Source: Ignavibacteriota bacterium (lineage in GTDB: Bacteria > Bacteroidota > Ignavibacteria > UBA10030 > BY39). From it: a stretch of 64,000 nt of DNA. A program made the translations under genes and the position numbers. Positions 8,259-17,002 of this stretch are shown one piece after another. Each line of letters starts with the position of its first letter. The first letter of the stretch is position 1. A model generated the notes under the pieces. It saw only the letters and a program-made list of their open reading frames with translations. It searched no databases and was not told the origin of the DNA. The stretch spans positions 186,001 to 250,000 of the forward strand of contig QOQV01000001.1 in assembly GCA_003327435.1 (NCBI GenBank), given 5' to 3'.

Positions 8259-8852
8259 TTATTTTACTGGACTTGTAATATGTTGTTGTAATATTTCCAT
8301 TGCTTTTTGCGCAATTTGACTGTTTGGGTTTATAGATATACATTCTTTGAACCACTTTCGAGCTTTTTCCATATTTCCATTCTGAAGATTCACAATTCCC
8401 AAATTAAAATGTCCTAATTGATGCTTTGGTTCGTATTTTAATGCAGTCTCCATTTCAGTTATAGCATCTGTAAATAATTGGTTTTTTCTTGATTCATCTT
8501 CAAAAGCTAATTGGTAATAACTAACACCCAAATCAATCCTGGCATCCGCATTATCAGGAAATTTTTCAAGATATTGTTTATATTTTACAATTGATTCTTC
8601 CAATTGTCCTGTATCTTGATAAAGATGAGCCAACTTTAAAATAGATTCATAATCCTGTGGATTTTCCTTTACAAGTTTTTCAAGATTTTCAATTTCTTTT
8701 AATTCATTAGAAAAATCCATTTGTTGAGTTGTTGCATCAGCATGTTGATGCTGTTCAACCTTATTATTTTTTCTTACTAAAAGTACAATTATTATTACAA
8801 TGAGAATTAGAATGAGAACATATAAAAAGTGATTTGATTTTTTTGGTTCCAT
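8259..8852 (-). CDS. Membrane-anchored TPR-repeat protein
   Basis: The 197-residue protein has one strong transmembrane segment at residues 9-26 just after a short basic N-terminus, giving an N-in topology with the rest in the periplasm. From about residue 55 onward there are three or four tetratricopeptide repeats, recognisable by phrases such as DARIDLGVSYYQLAF and HQLGHFNLGIVNLQNGNMEKARKWF. TPR domains mediate protein binding; the partner is unknown. It is in a run with HU upstream (9 bases) and the 31-residue basic protein downstream, driven most likely from the promoter ahead of sppA. Confidence 0.88.
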   Translation of the reverse strand: MEPKKSNHFLYVLILILIVIIIVLLVRKNNKVEQHQHADATTQQMDFSNELKEIENLEKLVKENPQDYESILKLAHLYQDTGQLEESIVKYKQYLEKFPDNADARIDLGVSYYQLAFEDESRKNQLFTDAITEMETALKYEPKHQLGHFNLGIVNLQNGNMEKARKWFKECISINPNSQIAQKAMEILQQHITSPVK

Positions 8853-8861
8853 AAAATTATT

Positions 8862-9191
8862 TTAATTATTTTCGGTAAGATTTGAACTTTCAATATCGAA
8901 TTGAGTTCTTTTCAAATTTTCATTTACAATGTTTTTCAATTCCCTTGATGCTTTAAATAAAGGAACAAAGTGATCATCAACTTTCACCTGTTCACCTGTT
9001 CGAGGATTCCTGGCAATTCTGGATTTTCGTTTTTTTACTTTAAAGCTTCCAAATCCCCGAATTTCGATATATTTTCCTTCTTTTAATGCGTTAATTACAG
9101 TGGATATAAATCCATCCACCACAGCTTCGGTTTCGACTTTTGTTAAACCTGTAGCGGTCGCAATTACATCAACAATATCTGACTTTCTCAA
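8862..9191 (-). CDS. HU/IHF family DNA-binding protein
   Basis: A 109-residue histone-like protein with the family signature spanning residues 45-75: a GFGSFKVKKRKSR beta-arm entry and the conserved RNPRTGEQV arm tip, whose proline intercalates between base pairs in HU and IHF. The N-terminal helices (residues 1-40) form the dimer body. The last 15 or so residues are a non-conserved tail. The start is TTG at 9191, with GGAG seven bases upstream. It is 27 bases downstream of sppA. Whether it acts as HU or IHF cannot be told from sequence alone. Confidence 0.95.
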   Translation of the reverse strand: MRKSDIVDVIATATGLTKVETEAVVDGFISTVINALKEGKYIEIRGFGSFKVKKRKSRIARNPRTGEQVKVDDHFVPLFKASRELKNIVNENLKRTQFDIESSNLTENN

Positions 9192-9218
9192 CTTGATTCT
9201 CCTTCCATTTAATTTAAC

Positions 9219-10133
9219 TTATGGATTATATAATTTATATTGTAAAATAGGATGGCTAAATATTTCATCTTTCAAGCCAATGATACTATCAAACTTTGTT
9301 TCCCCTAACAACCTTTCAATAAAGGTTTTTCTTTTCACTTCTCGAACTATCGATGGCTCACCTTTGATATTTGCAAGCTCTGCTGTAATCCTAACCGCAT
9401 CCTCAAAGGTCCCTAATGTATCAACAAGTTTTAACTTATATGCTTCTTCACCAGTAAATACTCTTCCATCAGCAATTTTGATAATTTCATTATGTTCAAT
9501 ATTCCTTTCCTTAGATACAATATCAATGAACTGTTTATGAACATCATCCATTAAATTTTGAAAATACTTCTTATCTTCTTCCGTCATCCCTCTGAATGGT
9601 GTTCCAGCATCTTTGAATTTTCCACTTTTTATTGTATTCATTTCGATTCCAACTTTGGCAAGCATAGGATCAAGTCGTAAAAACTGTGAGATTACCCCGA
9701 TACTTCCTGTTAGTGTGCCAGGATTTGCAACAATTTTATTTGCGCCACAGGAAACATAATAACCACCGCTTGCAGCAACAGAAGCCATTGAAACCACAAC
9801 AGGTTTACCAAACTCACGTGTCTTCCTAACTTCATCATATATTTCATGGCTTGCCACAACACCACCACCAGGTGAATCGATCCTGAATAATATAGCTTTT
9901 ATAGAACGATCATTTCTATATTTTTTAAATTGTTTAACAATTTTTTCTGACTCCAGTATTACCCCTTTTAATTCAATAACCGCAATCTTTTCACCTTTTC
10001 CGGTTATGGTCTCTACATCATCATCGTCGCCCGATACGATAATCATCGTAAAAAATAAAAATATACCAAGCGCAAAAATAACCAACAACGAAATAATCAA
10101 AATAAACACTTTTGTAGACGACTTCATGTTCAT
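9219..10133 (-). CDS. sppA: Signal peptide peptidase SppA (short form)
   Basis: A 304-residue serine protease of family S49 in its single-domain form. One N-terminal membrane helix (about residues 8-33) anchors it, with the catalytic domain outside the cytoplasm. The nucleophile is the serine of AASGGYY at residue 122, and the general-base lysine is predicted at residue 174 in GKFKDAG. The 52-residue spacing matches the short SppA of Bacillus. The enzyme degrades signal peptides left after secretion, which suits a genome region rich in exported proteins. A second in-frame ATG two codons downstream is an alternative start. A near-consensus promoter lies directly upstream. Confidence 0.95.
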   Translation of the reverse strand: MNMKSSTKVFILIISLLVIFALGIFLFFTMIIVSGDDDDVETITGKGEKIAVIELKGVILESEKIVKQFKKYRNDRSIKAILFRIDSPGGGVVASHEIYDEVRKTREFGKPVVVSMASVAASGGYYVSCGANKIVANPGTLTGSIGVISQFLRLDPMLAKVGIEMNTIKSGKFKDAGTPFRGMTEEDKKYFQNLMDDVHKQFIDIVSKERNIEHNEIIKIADGRVFTGEEAYKLKLVDTLGTFEDAVRITAELANIKGEPSIVREVKRKTFIERLLGETKFDSIIGLKDEIFSHPILQYKLYNP

Positions 10134-10154
10134 AACCTATTGATTTTTTATATA

Positions 10155-10183
10155 ATTATACGAAAATTATCATCGAAAGTCAA
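10155..10183 (-). promoter_or_regulatory. Sigma-70-like promoter of the sppA-HU-TPR operon
   Basis: Read on the minus strand, TTGACT (10183-10178) is followed after exactly 17 bases by TATAAT (10160-10155). Transcription would start near 10148, about 15 bases before the sppA ATG. This is one of the closest matches to the sigma-70 consensus in the window. Confidence 0.72.
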
Positions 10184-10221
10184 TTATTCCATTTTTGTAT
10201 GCTTCAAACTATCTTATAGAC

Positions 10222-11211
10222 TCACAGGAATATTTTTAATATATCTTCCTCAGTGAGCATACCTGATACACCACCATGTTCATCTATAACTACTGCAACT
10301 GGTACTGATGACTTTTTCATTTCTGATAAAACATCCTGCACCTTTTTCGTTTCCGGGATGTAGAGTGGTTTCTCTAAAAGTTCTTCTAATAAAGTAGAAG
10401 CATCCTTTTTTACTTTAATATAAGTATTCAGATATCTTTTAAGCGATATTACTCCTACGATATTATCCATATTTTTTTCATAAACCGGTATATATAGTGA
10501 TTTTGTTTTTTTAAATAGAGAATGTAGGATACTTAACGAAGAATTAATTTCAATAGCGTTAAGCTTAACCCTTGGAGTTTGGATATCCTTAGCGATTAAA
10601 TTTGCAAACTCGTTTATCCTTTTTAAAAAATATTTAGTGTGTAAATCTATATCACTCTTGCTGTCGATTAGATCAATTATGTATTTTAGCTCTGTCTGTG
10701 GTATTTTGTTTTTATTGGTATCTTTAAAAATAAAATTCACTGATGAAGTAATAAATTCAAATAATTTAGATATTGGGAGGAAAATTACATACAATAAAAA
10801 AATAGGAAAAGCTGCATATTGAGAAAACTGTAATGGATATTTCCTTGCAAGTATTTTTGGTGAAATCTCACCAAACAATAAAAGTATAACTGTCACCAGT
10901 ATTATTTCGATAAATACCGATAAAATTTCGTTAGCAGAGGTAAATTGGATAATATCAATTGTGATAAATACAGCAACTATTGCGATAGAAACATTAACAA
11001 TTGTATTACAAATAAGAATAGTAACCAGAAGTTTTGAAGGATTTTTGAGTAAATAAGAAATAATTTTATGTGTTAACTTATATTTGTTCGCTATTATATT
11101 TAGATAATTATCTTTTAAAGAAAAGAAAGCTATCTCACTTCCAGAAAAAAAAGCGGATAAAAATAATAAGAATGTAAAAGTGATAAAATATGTTAGTATG
11201 CTTGCATCCAA
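10222..11211 (-). CDS. CNNM/DUF21-CBS membrane protein lacking the CorC_HlyC domain
   Basis: The 329-residue protein has a DUF21 (CNNM) membrane domain at about residues 5-170, with the FFSGSEIAFFS signature near residue 20. A tandem CBS pair follows from about residue 200 to the end, closing with DEHGGVSGMLTEEDIL. Members such as CorB/CorC, HlyC and GldE are implicated in magnesium transport or, in gliding bacteria, in motility. Typical homologues run past 400 residues and end with a CorC_HlyC domain; here the frame stops just after the second CBS motif. It starts 3 bases after the stop of the T9SS cargo gene upstream. Confidence 0.88.
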   Translation of the reverse strand: MDASILTYFITFTFLLFLSAFFSGSEIAFFSLKDNYLNIIANKYKLTHKIISYLLKNPSKLLVTILICNTIVNVSIAIVAVFITIDIIQFTSANEILSVFIEIILVTVILLLFGEISPKILARKYPLQFSQYAAFPIFLLYVIFLPISKLFEFITSSVNFIFKDTNKNKIPQTELKYIIDLIDSKSDIDLHTKYFLKRINEFANLIAKDIQTPRVKLNAIEINSSLSILHSLFKKTKSLYIPVYEKNMDNIVGVISLKRYLNTYIKVKKDASTLLEELLEKPLYIPETKKVQDVLSEMKKSSVPVAVVIDEHGGVSGMLTEEDILKIFL

Positions 11212-11214
11212 CTA

Positions 11215-14200
11215 TTAGAATGGGTTATAACCCTGATCTGGTTGAATAATAACTATTTTAAGAATTTTGTTGCCTACATCAGGAATTTCGATATGTGCAA
11301 TATAAATGCCGCTGGCTACATAGATTCCTAAATCGTTTTTAAGATCCCACTTTACAAAAGGATTGTTCAAATTATATCCTTCGTTTGAAATTGTTCTAAT
11401 TAAATCACCTGCAAGAGAAAAAATACGAATTTTGAAATCGGATGGCAAATTCGAAAATGAAATAAATCTTTCAGTATTAGATTTTTCCGCTTTATTATAC
11501 CCAAAATATGGATTTGGAAAAACCTTTATACGATTTAGTTGGGATTGCATTAATAATTTATCATCAAATATTTGTTTTTTTGCCACAAATTCATAGACTC
11601 TTCTGGTACTTAATGGATAGTTTGGATAAATTGTTAATACATCACCCTCGTTCCATCGGACTGTATCAAGTCCTGCTTTTCTAAGCCATAGGACATACAT
11701 AACATCTGCATATTCATAAAAAGAAAGATTCAAATTTTTGTAAAATTCTTGTGCAGTATCAGAATATGTACTTTTGAATATGAAGAGTAATTCTGAACCA
11801 CCAAGTGTTGCAACAGTTGGATCCCATTTCCCATCTACCCTACCCCTACCTCGATAAAAAACCTCCCCACCTAATCTTTGTTTTGACCATAAAGAGTCAT
11901 TCTTTTCAACAATTGCAACATTCAACTGTCGTGGTATATAATCACCATCAGTTGAATCAACTTCCCATACTGTAAATGGTACTACAGGTCCCAAATCTGG
12001 ATTTTCAAATGTTGTATCAGGTTTCGGAGCTGGATATTTATTATAATCTTGATAAATCCAACCACCGCCACGATATTTTATATAAGGTTCGAAACTTGAA
12101 TCTGCTAAATAATTTGGTGGAAAAATTGGAACATTGGCTATGTAACGATAAGCCCTCTGGGTATTTTTATTGCTAAACCTGATTTCGACTTTTAATAATG
12201 AATCTGGTGGTACTTTAGACGGTCTTAACATAAAATTAGTTTCAGTTGGGTATGTTAATCCAGCAGCATCAATTGCGTCCATTTGTATTGTTGTATTACC
12301 CTGTCCCTTAAACCATGTCAAATTTGTTGCAGTGGAAGTTGTGACTTTGCCAGCAACAGCATTATAATATGACCAGCCGGGTGGTATCTGTGTATCTTTT
12401 CGAACTCCAGATCTGGGTTTAACAACTTTTACCTGAAATCCATTATGTATGGGTGAATTATCATCCCCACTAAAATTTGTACAAGATCTTATTATTGTAT
12501 CGCCACTTTCCTTCTGAATTAAATTCCACGAAGTAACATTCATACCGTCTCCATTAAAGGTCACCTGATAGGTTTTTCCATCAAGTAAAGTAGGTAGAAG
12601 AACAATAGGTTGAACAGCATCATCACCGGTTCTATTGTGTGGTAATATACTTTTATATTCAGTAGGTATTAAAGACCCAACTGGAGTTGAATGTGGAATT
12701 ACTTTTATCGCTTGTTTATAATTTTCAAGCATAGCTGGTTTGATTCCGATTGAAGAACTATCTTTATTATATGCGTAAGATGTTACTGCAAAAAAATATT
12801 CCTTTCCATTTACTAATTTTGTATCGGTAAAATAATCACTCGTAATTTTTAGATTTCTTTTTAGCCCGGAGTCTGTTCCTATGATTATTGGTGCCCAGAT
12901 TTTTAAGCCAGTTTCCGGGTCAATTTGCCAATCATAAATTTCTCTTATTCCGTCTTTGACATCATAGGTTGAGATTTTTTTCCAAGGTCCATATTCTGAT
13001 TGCCCCTGATAAACATTATATCCTTGAAATTTGTAACCAAATTGTTCATATTGTTCCGTTGAATCATTATTAGACCAATCAAGAATAACCTCATTTGAAA
13101 GTTCTGAAAATTTTACATTCGGTTGTGGCGGAGGGCCTGGAATTTTAAAATTCATACGATAAGCTTCTTCTACTATTTCATCATATGCTCTTAAGAGCTT
13201 GATACTATTTATTCTATCCGTACCCTGTGCTATCAAAAAGGCACAAATAACTTCTTGAGTATCATTAGCGGCAAACTCAAATGGACCTGAAGAAAGTAAT
13301 ATTTTTATATTCTGAGGATTTAATACTGGTCGATTATTTCGTGGTAACCATCCTTTATCTGAAATTGGATCTCCACTTAATGGAAATTTTGAAGGTAATC
13401 GGGTTAACGGATTTATATATGCTGTATCAAACCAACCTCTCATTCCACTGAGATATCCATAAGCAACTTTGGCATAATTCGATTTACTTAACGGTGGCTC
13501 AGGATCAACTCCTGTTTGTGTCCCAAAATAAGCAAACGATGTTAAAGTAAGATTCTTTCTACCTTTCCTCCATATATCGTTAATAAGTGCGCTATCTTTT
13601 TCTGATTCTGTTCTAACAATTGCCCCCTGTAATAAATCAATTCCTACTGCCGGTGGTAAATTACCATAACCATTAAGTCCAACATCTTCCGGGCTACCAT
13701 TATATACATAACCCATTTTGAGAACTGTATCGCATGCAGGAAAATCATCTTTGGCAAAACCAAGATCCACATCAGAATAAATTGCCAGATATGCACTGGA
13801 GAGAGTTGTATCACTTTTGTTAATTATTTGCCATTTACAAAAGATTGTATTACCAAGTGCCCCTTGTTGATTATAACCCCAAAGAAGAACCCTCACCTCA
13901 ATACCAATTGGTAAAGTTTGGCTATTATTTATATGTCCTGAATAATTGACATCATTGAATACCCAAAAAAGTTGTTGATCCCCATAAAATTTCGGTTTAT
14001 CACCTTTCTTCAAATTATATTTACCATCTCCATCGACATCAATCCAGGGTGCACCTTGTGTAACTGGCCATGCACTCCAGGCATCATAAGATCCATCTTT
14101 TGCCGCAGAAGAATCGGATTTAATAATTTTATAAATTCGGAATTGCTCACTCATAGGATTTGCTGCAACTGATACATTGTCAATCTTCGTGTCATATACG

Positions 14201-14523
14201 CCCTGAATATTACCCGGTTGATATTCAGTTTGATTGCTTTGAACAACTGATAGCCTAATTCTACCATTTCGATCCTTACCGCCAATCCAGAGTCCGGTAC
14301 TGTTGATTGCTGTTTTTAACGAATTCCTTGGATAAATAAATGCAGCACTCTTATTTCCCCGATCATAAAATAGTTCACCATCATTATTTATAAACGCTTT
14401 AATCTGGTTTCCATCGAATTCCCTCGTATCAAGGTTATTAAGTTTAATTAGTTGCTGTGCACAAAGGTTTAATGTTAAAAAAAATAATATTATTATACTT
14501 ATCAATAAAATGAAAAAACGCAT
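11215..14523 (-). CDS. Large secreted protein with T9SS type A sorting domain (cargo 1)
   Basis: A roughly 1102-residue exported protein with an N-terminal signal peptide ending near LCAQ. The N-terminal module shares a NNDGELFYD-like segment and a LWIGGK motif with the products of 18073-21561 and 26079-29135. Near residue 162 is DVDGDGKYN, a calcium-loop-like motif. A fibronectin-III-like stretch (FKFQGYNVYQG) lies in the middle. The last 90 or so residues contain NPYFGYN, IRIFSLAGDLIRTI and SGIYIAHIEIP, typical of T9SS C-terminal sorting domains. I chose the ATG at 14523, which has GGAG nine bases upstream, over an upstream in-frame TTG. It lies downstream of ssb and 3 bases from the CNNM gene. 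Function unknown; a surface or secreted structural role is inferred. Confidence 0.85.
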   Translation of the reverse strand: MRFFILLISIIILFFLTLNLCAQQLIKLNNLDTREFDGNQIKAFINNDGELFYDRGNKSAAFIYPRNSLKTAINSTGLWIGGKDRNGRIRLSVVQSNQTEYQPGNIQGVYDTKIDNVSVAANPMSEQFRIYKIIKSDSSAAKDGSYDAWSAWPVTQGAPWIDVDGDGKYNLKKGDKPKFYGDQQLFWVFNDVNYSGHINNSQTLPIGIEVRVLLWGYNQQGALGNTIFCKWQIINKSDTTLSSAYLAIYSDVDLGFAKDDFPACDTVLKMGYVYNGSPEDVGLNGYGNLPPAVGIDLLQGAIVRTESEKDSALINDIWRKGRKNLTLTSFAYFGTQTGVDPEPPLSKSNYAKVAYGYLSGMRGWFDTAYINPLTRLPSKFPLSGDPISDKGWLPRNNRPVLNPQNIKILLSSGPFEFAANDTQEVICAFLIAQGTDRINSIKLLRAYDEIVEEAYRMNFKIPGPPPQPNVKFSELSNEVILDWSNNDSTEQYEQFGYKFQGYNVYQGQSEYGPWKKISTYDVKDGIREIYDWQIDPETGLKIWAPIIIGTDSGLKRNLKITSDYFTDTKLVNGKEYFFAVTSYAYNKDSSSIGIKPAMLENYKQAIKVIPHSTPVGSLIPTEYKSILPHNRTGDDAVQPIVLLPTLLDGKTYQVTFNGDGMNVTSWNLIQKESGDTIIRSCTNFSGDDNSPIHNGFQVKVVKPRSGVRKDTQIPPGWSYYNAVAGKVTTSTATNLTWFKGQGNTTIQMDAIDAAGLTYPTETNFMLRPSKVPPDSLLKVEIRFSNKNTQRAYRYIANVPIFPPNYLADSSFEPYIKYRGGGWIYQDYNKYPAPKPDTTFENPDLGPVVPFTVWEVDSTDGDYIPRQLNVAIVEKNDSLWSKQRLGGEVFYRGRGRVDGKWDPTVATLGGSELLFIFKSTYSDTAQEFYKNLNLSFYEYADVMYVLWLRKAGLDTVRWNEGDVLTIYPNYPLSTRRVYEFVAKKQIFDDKLLMQSQLNRIKVFPNPYFGYNKAEKSNTERFISFSNLPSDFKIRIFSLAGDLIRTISNEGYNLNNPFVKWDLKNDLGIYVASGIYIAHIEIPDVGNKILKIVIIQPDQGYNPF

Positions 14524-14578
14524 TATTACTAACTCCAAAGTAATTAATTTGATTAAATGTAAAATTTATAAGTGGAAC

Positions 14579-15007
14579 TCAAAACGGAAGATCATCCTCA
14601 GGTTGAGTATCAATTTCTGGCTTTGGTTCAGAAACAACATTTGTATCGGTTGCGCTTTCTTCCACTCCTTTACCAGCACTTAGCATTATTAAATCATTAG
14701 CAAAGATTTCTGTAACATATCTCTTAATTCCGTTTTTATCATCGTAACTGCGAGTCCTAATACTGCCTTCAATGTAAACTTTCTGTCCTTTTTTTAAATA
14801 ATCATTACATATTTGTGCAAGCTTTCCAAACGCTATCACATTGTGCCATTCAGTTCTTTCCTGTAAATTACCATCCACATCCTTAGTTGATTCGTTTGTC
14901 GCTATAGAAAATGATGCAACTGCCAGACCATTAGCACTGTATCTTAATTCCGGATCTTTACCAAGATTTCCGATTAACATGACTTTATTTAAACTTTTGC
15001 CTGCCAT
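14579..15007 (-). CDS. ssb: Single-stranded DNA-binding protein SSB
   Basis: A 142-residue SSB with the OB fold at about residues 1-110 ([42 protein letters not shown]). A short acidic linker and the conserved C-terminal tip DDLPF, which recruits replication and repair partners, follow. Two ATGs lie two codons apart; the one at 15007 has AAAGGAG nine bases upstream and is preferred. It protects single-stranded DNA during replication and repair in the cytoplasm. Its position between a PorV-like gene and a secreted cargo gene is unexpected, and it lies only about 20 bases downstream of the former. Confidence 0.96.
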   Translation of the reverse strand: MAGKSLNKVMLIGNLGKDPELRYSANGLAVASFSIATNESTKDVDGNLQERTEWHNVIAFGKLAQICNDYLKKGQKVYIEGSIRTRSYDDKNGIKRYVTEIFANDLIMLSAGKGVEESATDTNVVSEPKPEIDTQPEDDLPF

Positions 15008-15025
15008 AAACATTAACTCCTTTCG

Positions 15026-16051
15026 TTAAAAATTTATTTGAACATTTATAATTGAATTAGAACCAAAATATTTGATTGGACGATAAGCATAGTCAATCGC
15101 AAATTCAATTCCACTTATACTATACTTAAGGCCAAAACCGTATGTGTACTGATAAATGTATACCAATTCTTCTGGAACAAGGATATAACCGACTCTCAAA
15201 AATAGATTATCGTTATAAGAATATTCCAATCCTGCTTTATACAAATCATTGCCATAATTATTATTTTCAAAAGCACCACTTAAAATAATATTATTCGAAT
15301 TTGTGATACTCTTTTGATATGCAAATCCAAGTTCCAAAGATGAGGGTAAATCAAAAGGATTAGATTTCACAACTACAGTTCTTGTTGTCGGATGTATTGT
15401 AGATATTTGAATCTCTCTTTCTAAATCAGTACCTTCAAATTTCATTGCTGGACCGATGTTTTTCAGTACTATACCGAATATTAGTCCAGTGTTACCAGCA
15501 AAATATTGTATACCAGCATCGAACCCAATCCCATAAGCGGAAGTTCTAAAAATTTTTTCTTGTATAAATTTTACAGTAAAACCAGTATTCAATCTATCCG
15601 TAATTCTACGAGCATATGATAAACCTACATTAAAAAACACTGGAGAGAAATAATTTCCTGTTCCTTCAGGATAATCTTCAGTTGTTTCTTCGATACTTCC
15701 TAAATCTAATGATCTTATATTTAATGCGATGCTACCAAACCCGTTAATATTAGCAGAGATTGCAGCATTATTTAATGATATATCTGCAATGTAATTGTTT
15801 CTTGCGAAGTATAACTCTATATTGTTTTGAGTATTAACAATTCCAGAAGGATTCCAACTTACCGCTTCAATACCTTTTGCATAGGAAATTGTGGAATTTC
15901 CGAGTGCTGCACCTCGAGCACCAACAGGAATTAGTAATTCAAGAGCGCCCGCTGTTCCTTTTTTACTCTCTTTCCCGGCAAAAGCAATATTGGTTAATCC
16001 TAATAATAATATTAATATAAAATATATCTTGTGTTTGACTATGTAAATCAT
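15026..16051 (-). CDS. PorV/PorQ-family outer-membrane beta-barrel (copy 1)
   Basis: A 341-residue protein with a signal peptide ending near IAFAG. It then shows the family pattern GTAGALELLIPVGARGAALG, a WNPSGI motif, and alternating amphipathic strands finishing in VQINF, an aromatic C-terminus typical of outer-membrane barrels. In Bacteroidota, PorV is the shuttle that delivers T9SS cargo to the PorU sortase. The family also includes FadL-like proteins, so a transport role cannot be excluded. It is closely similar in layout to the products of 17003-18043 and 24957-25988. It follows the NHL gene by 34 bases and precedes ssb and cargo 1. Confidence 0.88.
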   Translation of the reverse strand: MIYIVKHKIYFILILLLGLTNIAFAGKESKKGTAGALELLIPVGARGAALGNSTISYAKGIEAVSWNPSGIVNTQNNIELYFARNNYIADISLNNAAISANINGFGSIALNIRSLDLGSIEETTEDYPEGTGNYFSPVFFNVGLSYARRITDRLNTGFTVKFIQEKIFRTSAYGIGFDAGIQYFAGNTGLIFGIVLKNIGPAMKFEGTDLEREIQISTIHPTTRTVVVKSNPFDLPSSLELGFAYQKSITNSNNIILSGAFENNNYGNDLYKAGLEYSYNDNLFLRVGYILVPEELVYIYQYTYGFGLKYSISGIEFAIDYAYRPIKYFGSNSIINVQINF

Positions 16052-16085
16052 TCTTGATGATACTTTCTATTTATAATACAACATT

Positions 16086-16967
16086 TTAATTTTCTTTCCA
16101 ATTTAAAATATCTTCCATTTTGATTTTTAGTATAAATTTGGAAGATAAAATATAAATATTTCTATTATGATAAACCAGATCCACTATTTTATATTGTGTG
16201 ATATCAGGAATTATTGATGATAATTTAAAGTGATTCAACAATTTTCCATTCGTATCGCAGTGGTTGAGATCAGTTCCTGATAAAACAAACAAATCATTAT
16301 CATACAGCGTAAAATTAGTTATATCAATATCAAATTTCAACTCTTTCAATAAAAAACCCCAATTGGAGTAGATAAGAATTCTTTTTCTATCTGAAGTAAT
16401 AATATTATTTTTTGAATCGAATAATATTTTAAATGGTAAACCAGAAGATGATAACTCTAATTCTCCAAATGTTCGTTCAAGTTTTTTATCATTAGTATAT
16501 TTAAAGAATCTTTTTGTTTCAAGATCATAAACAATTACATTATAAAATTTATCTACTCCGATGAGATAAGGGTACTTAATTTTTATTTCATCATAGGATA
16601 AGCTTCCTAAATATTCTAAATTCCTATTAAATCTTTGAATTCTATTGTTATAACAATCTGTTATATAAAAATTTAAATCGTCTGGAGAGTAAAAAGAAGT
16701 GGGATTATCAAAATTTAAATTTCCCCATCCTTTTCCTCCAATCATTTTATTTACTGAACCATCAGGATTAAATTTTACGAAAAGATTATCGCTACTACTT
16801 AATAAATAAATAAATCCGTCCTTTGAGAGTAAAATATTGTCTGGATTATTTGTTATTGAATCTATCCTTATCGAGCTATAAATGGTTTGAGAGATGGTTA
16901 TATTTAGAGTTAAACCAAAATTAAGTACACCGTATAAGAAGATAAGAAAAACAAAAGGGTTGCCCAT
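16086..16967 (-). CDS. Exported NHL-like beta-propeller protein
   Basis: A protein of about 293 residues from the ATG at 16967. A hydrophobic N-terminus (PFVFLIFLYGVLNFGLTL) acts as a signal peptide or anchor. The rest holds repeated units with FYITDCYNNRIQRFNRN and related lines, typical of NHL or six-bladed propeller proteins. An upstream ATG at 17030 keeps the same frame but would add residues overlapping the preceding PorV gene, with no signal-like character, so I prefer 16967. No clear ribosome-binding site precedes it. The start codon lies inside the loop of a terminator hairpin. It sits between two PorV-like genes; function unknown. Confidence 0.72.
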   Translation of the reverse strand: MGNPFVFLIFLYGVLNFGLTLNITISQTIYSSIRIDSITNNPDNILLSKDGFIYLLSSSDNLFVKFNPDGSVNKMIGGKGWGNLNFDNPTSFYSPDDLNFYITDCYNNRIQRFNRNLEYLGSLSYDEIKIKYPYLIGVDKFYNVIVYDLETKRFFKYTNDKKLERTFGELELSSSGLPFKILFDSKNNIITSDRKRILIYSNWGFLLKELKFDIDITNFTLYDNDLFVLSGTDLNHCDTNGKLLNHFKLSSIIPDITQYKIVDLVYHNRNIYILSSKFILKIKMEDILNWKEN

Positions 16968-16983
16968 AATATTTGGGCAACCC
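16957..16983 (-). terminator. Intrinsic terminator of the TonB-cargo-PorV operon, overlapping a start codon
   Basis: A 9-bp GC-rich stem (GGGTTGCCC at 16957-16965 and GGGCAACCC at 16975-16983) encloses a 9-base loop. On the minus strand it is followed at once by TTTTGTTTTTC. It lies 19 bases after the PorV stop at 17003. The ATG at 16967 of the next gene falls in the loop and its first codons form the second arm. Confidence 0.8.
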
Positions 16984-17002
16984 AGACACATTGATGAAAA
17001 TT

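Noticed and set aside
9100-9540. A 146-codon plus-strand open frame across HU and sppA
   Set aside because: It is the shadow of two well-supported minus-strand genes, and no promoter or Shine-Dalgarno sequence precedes it.
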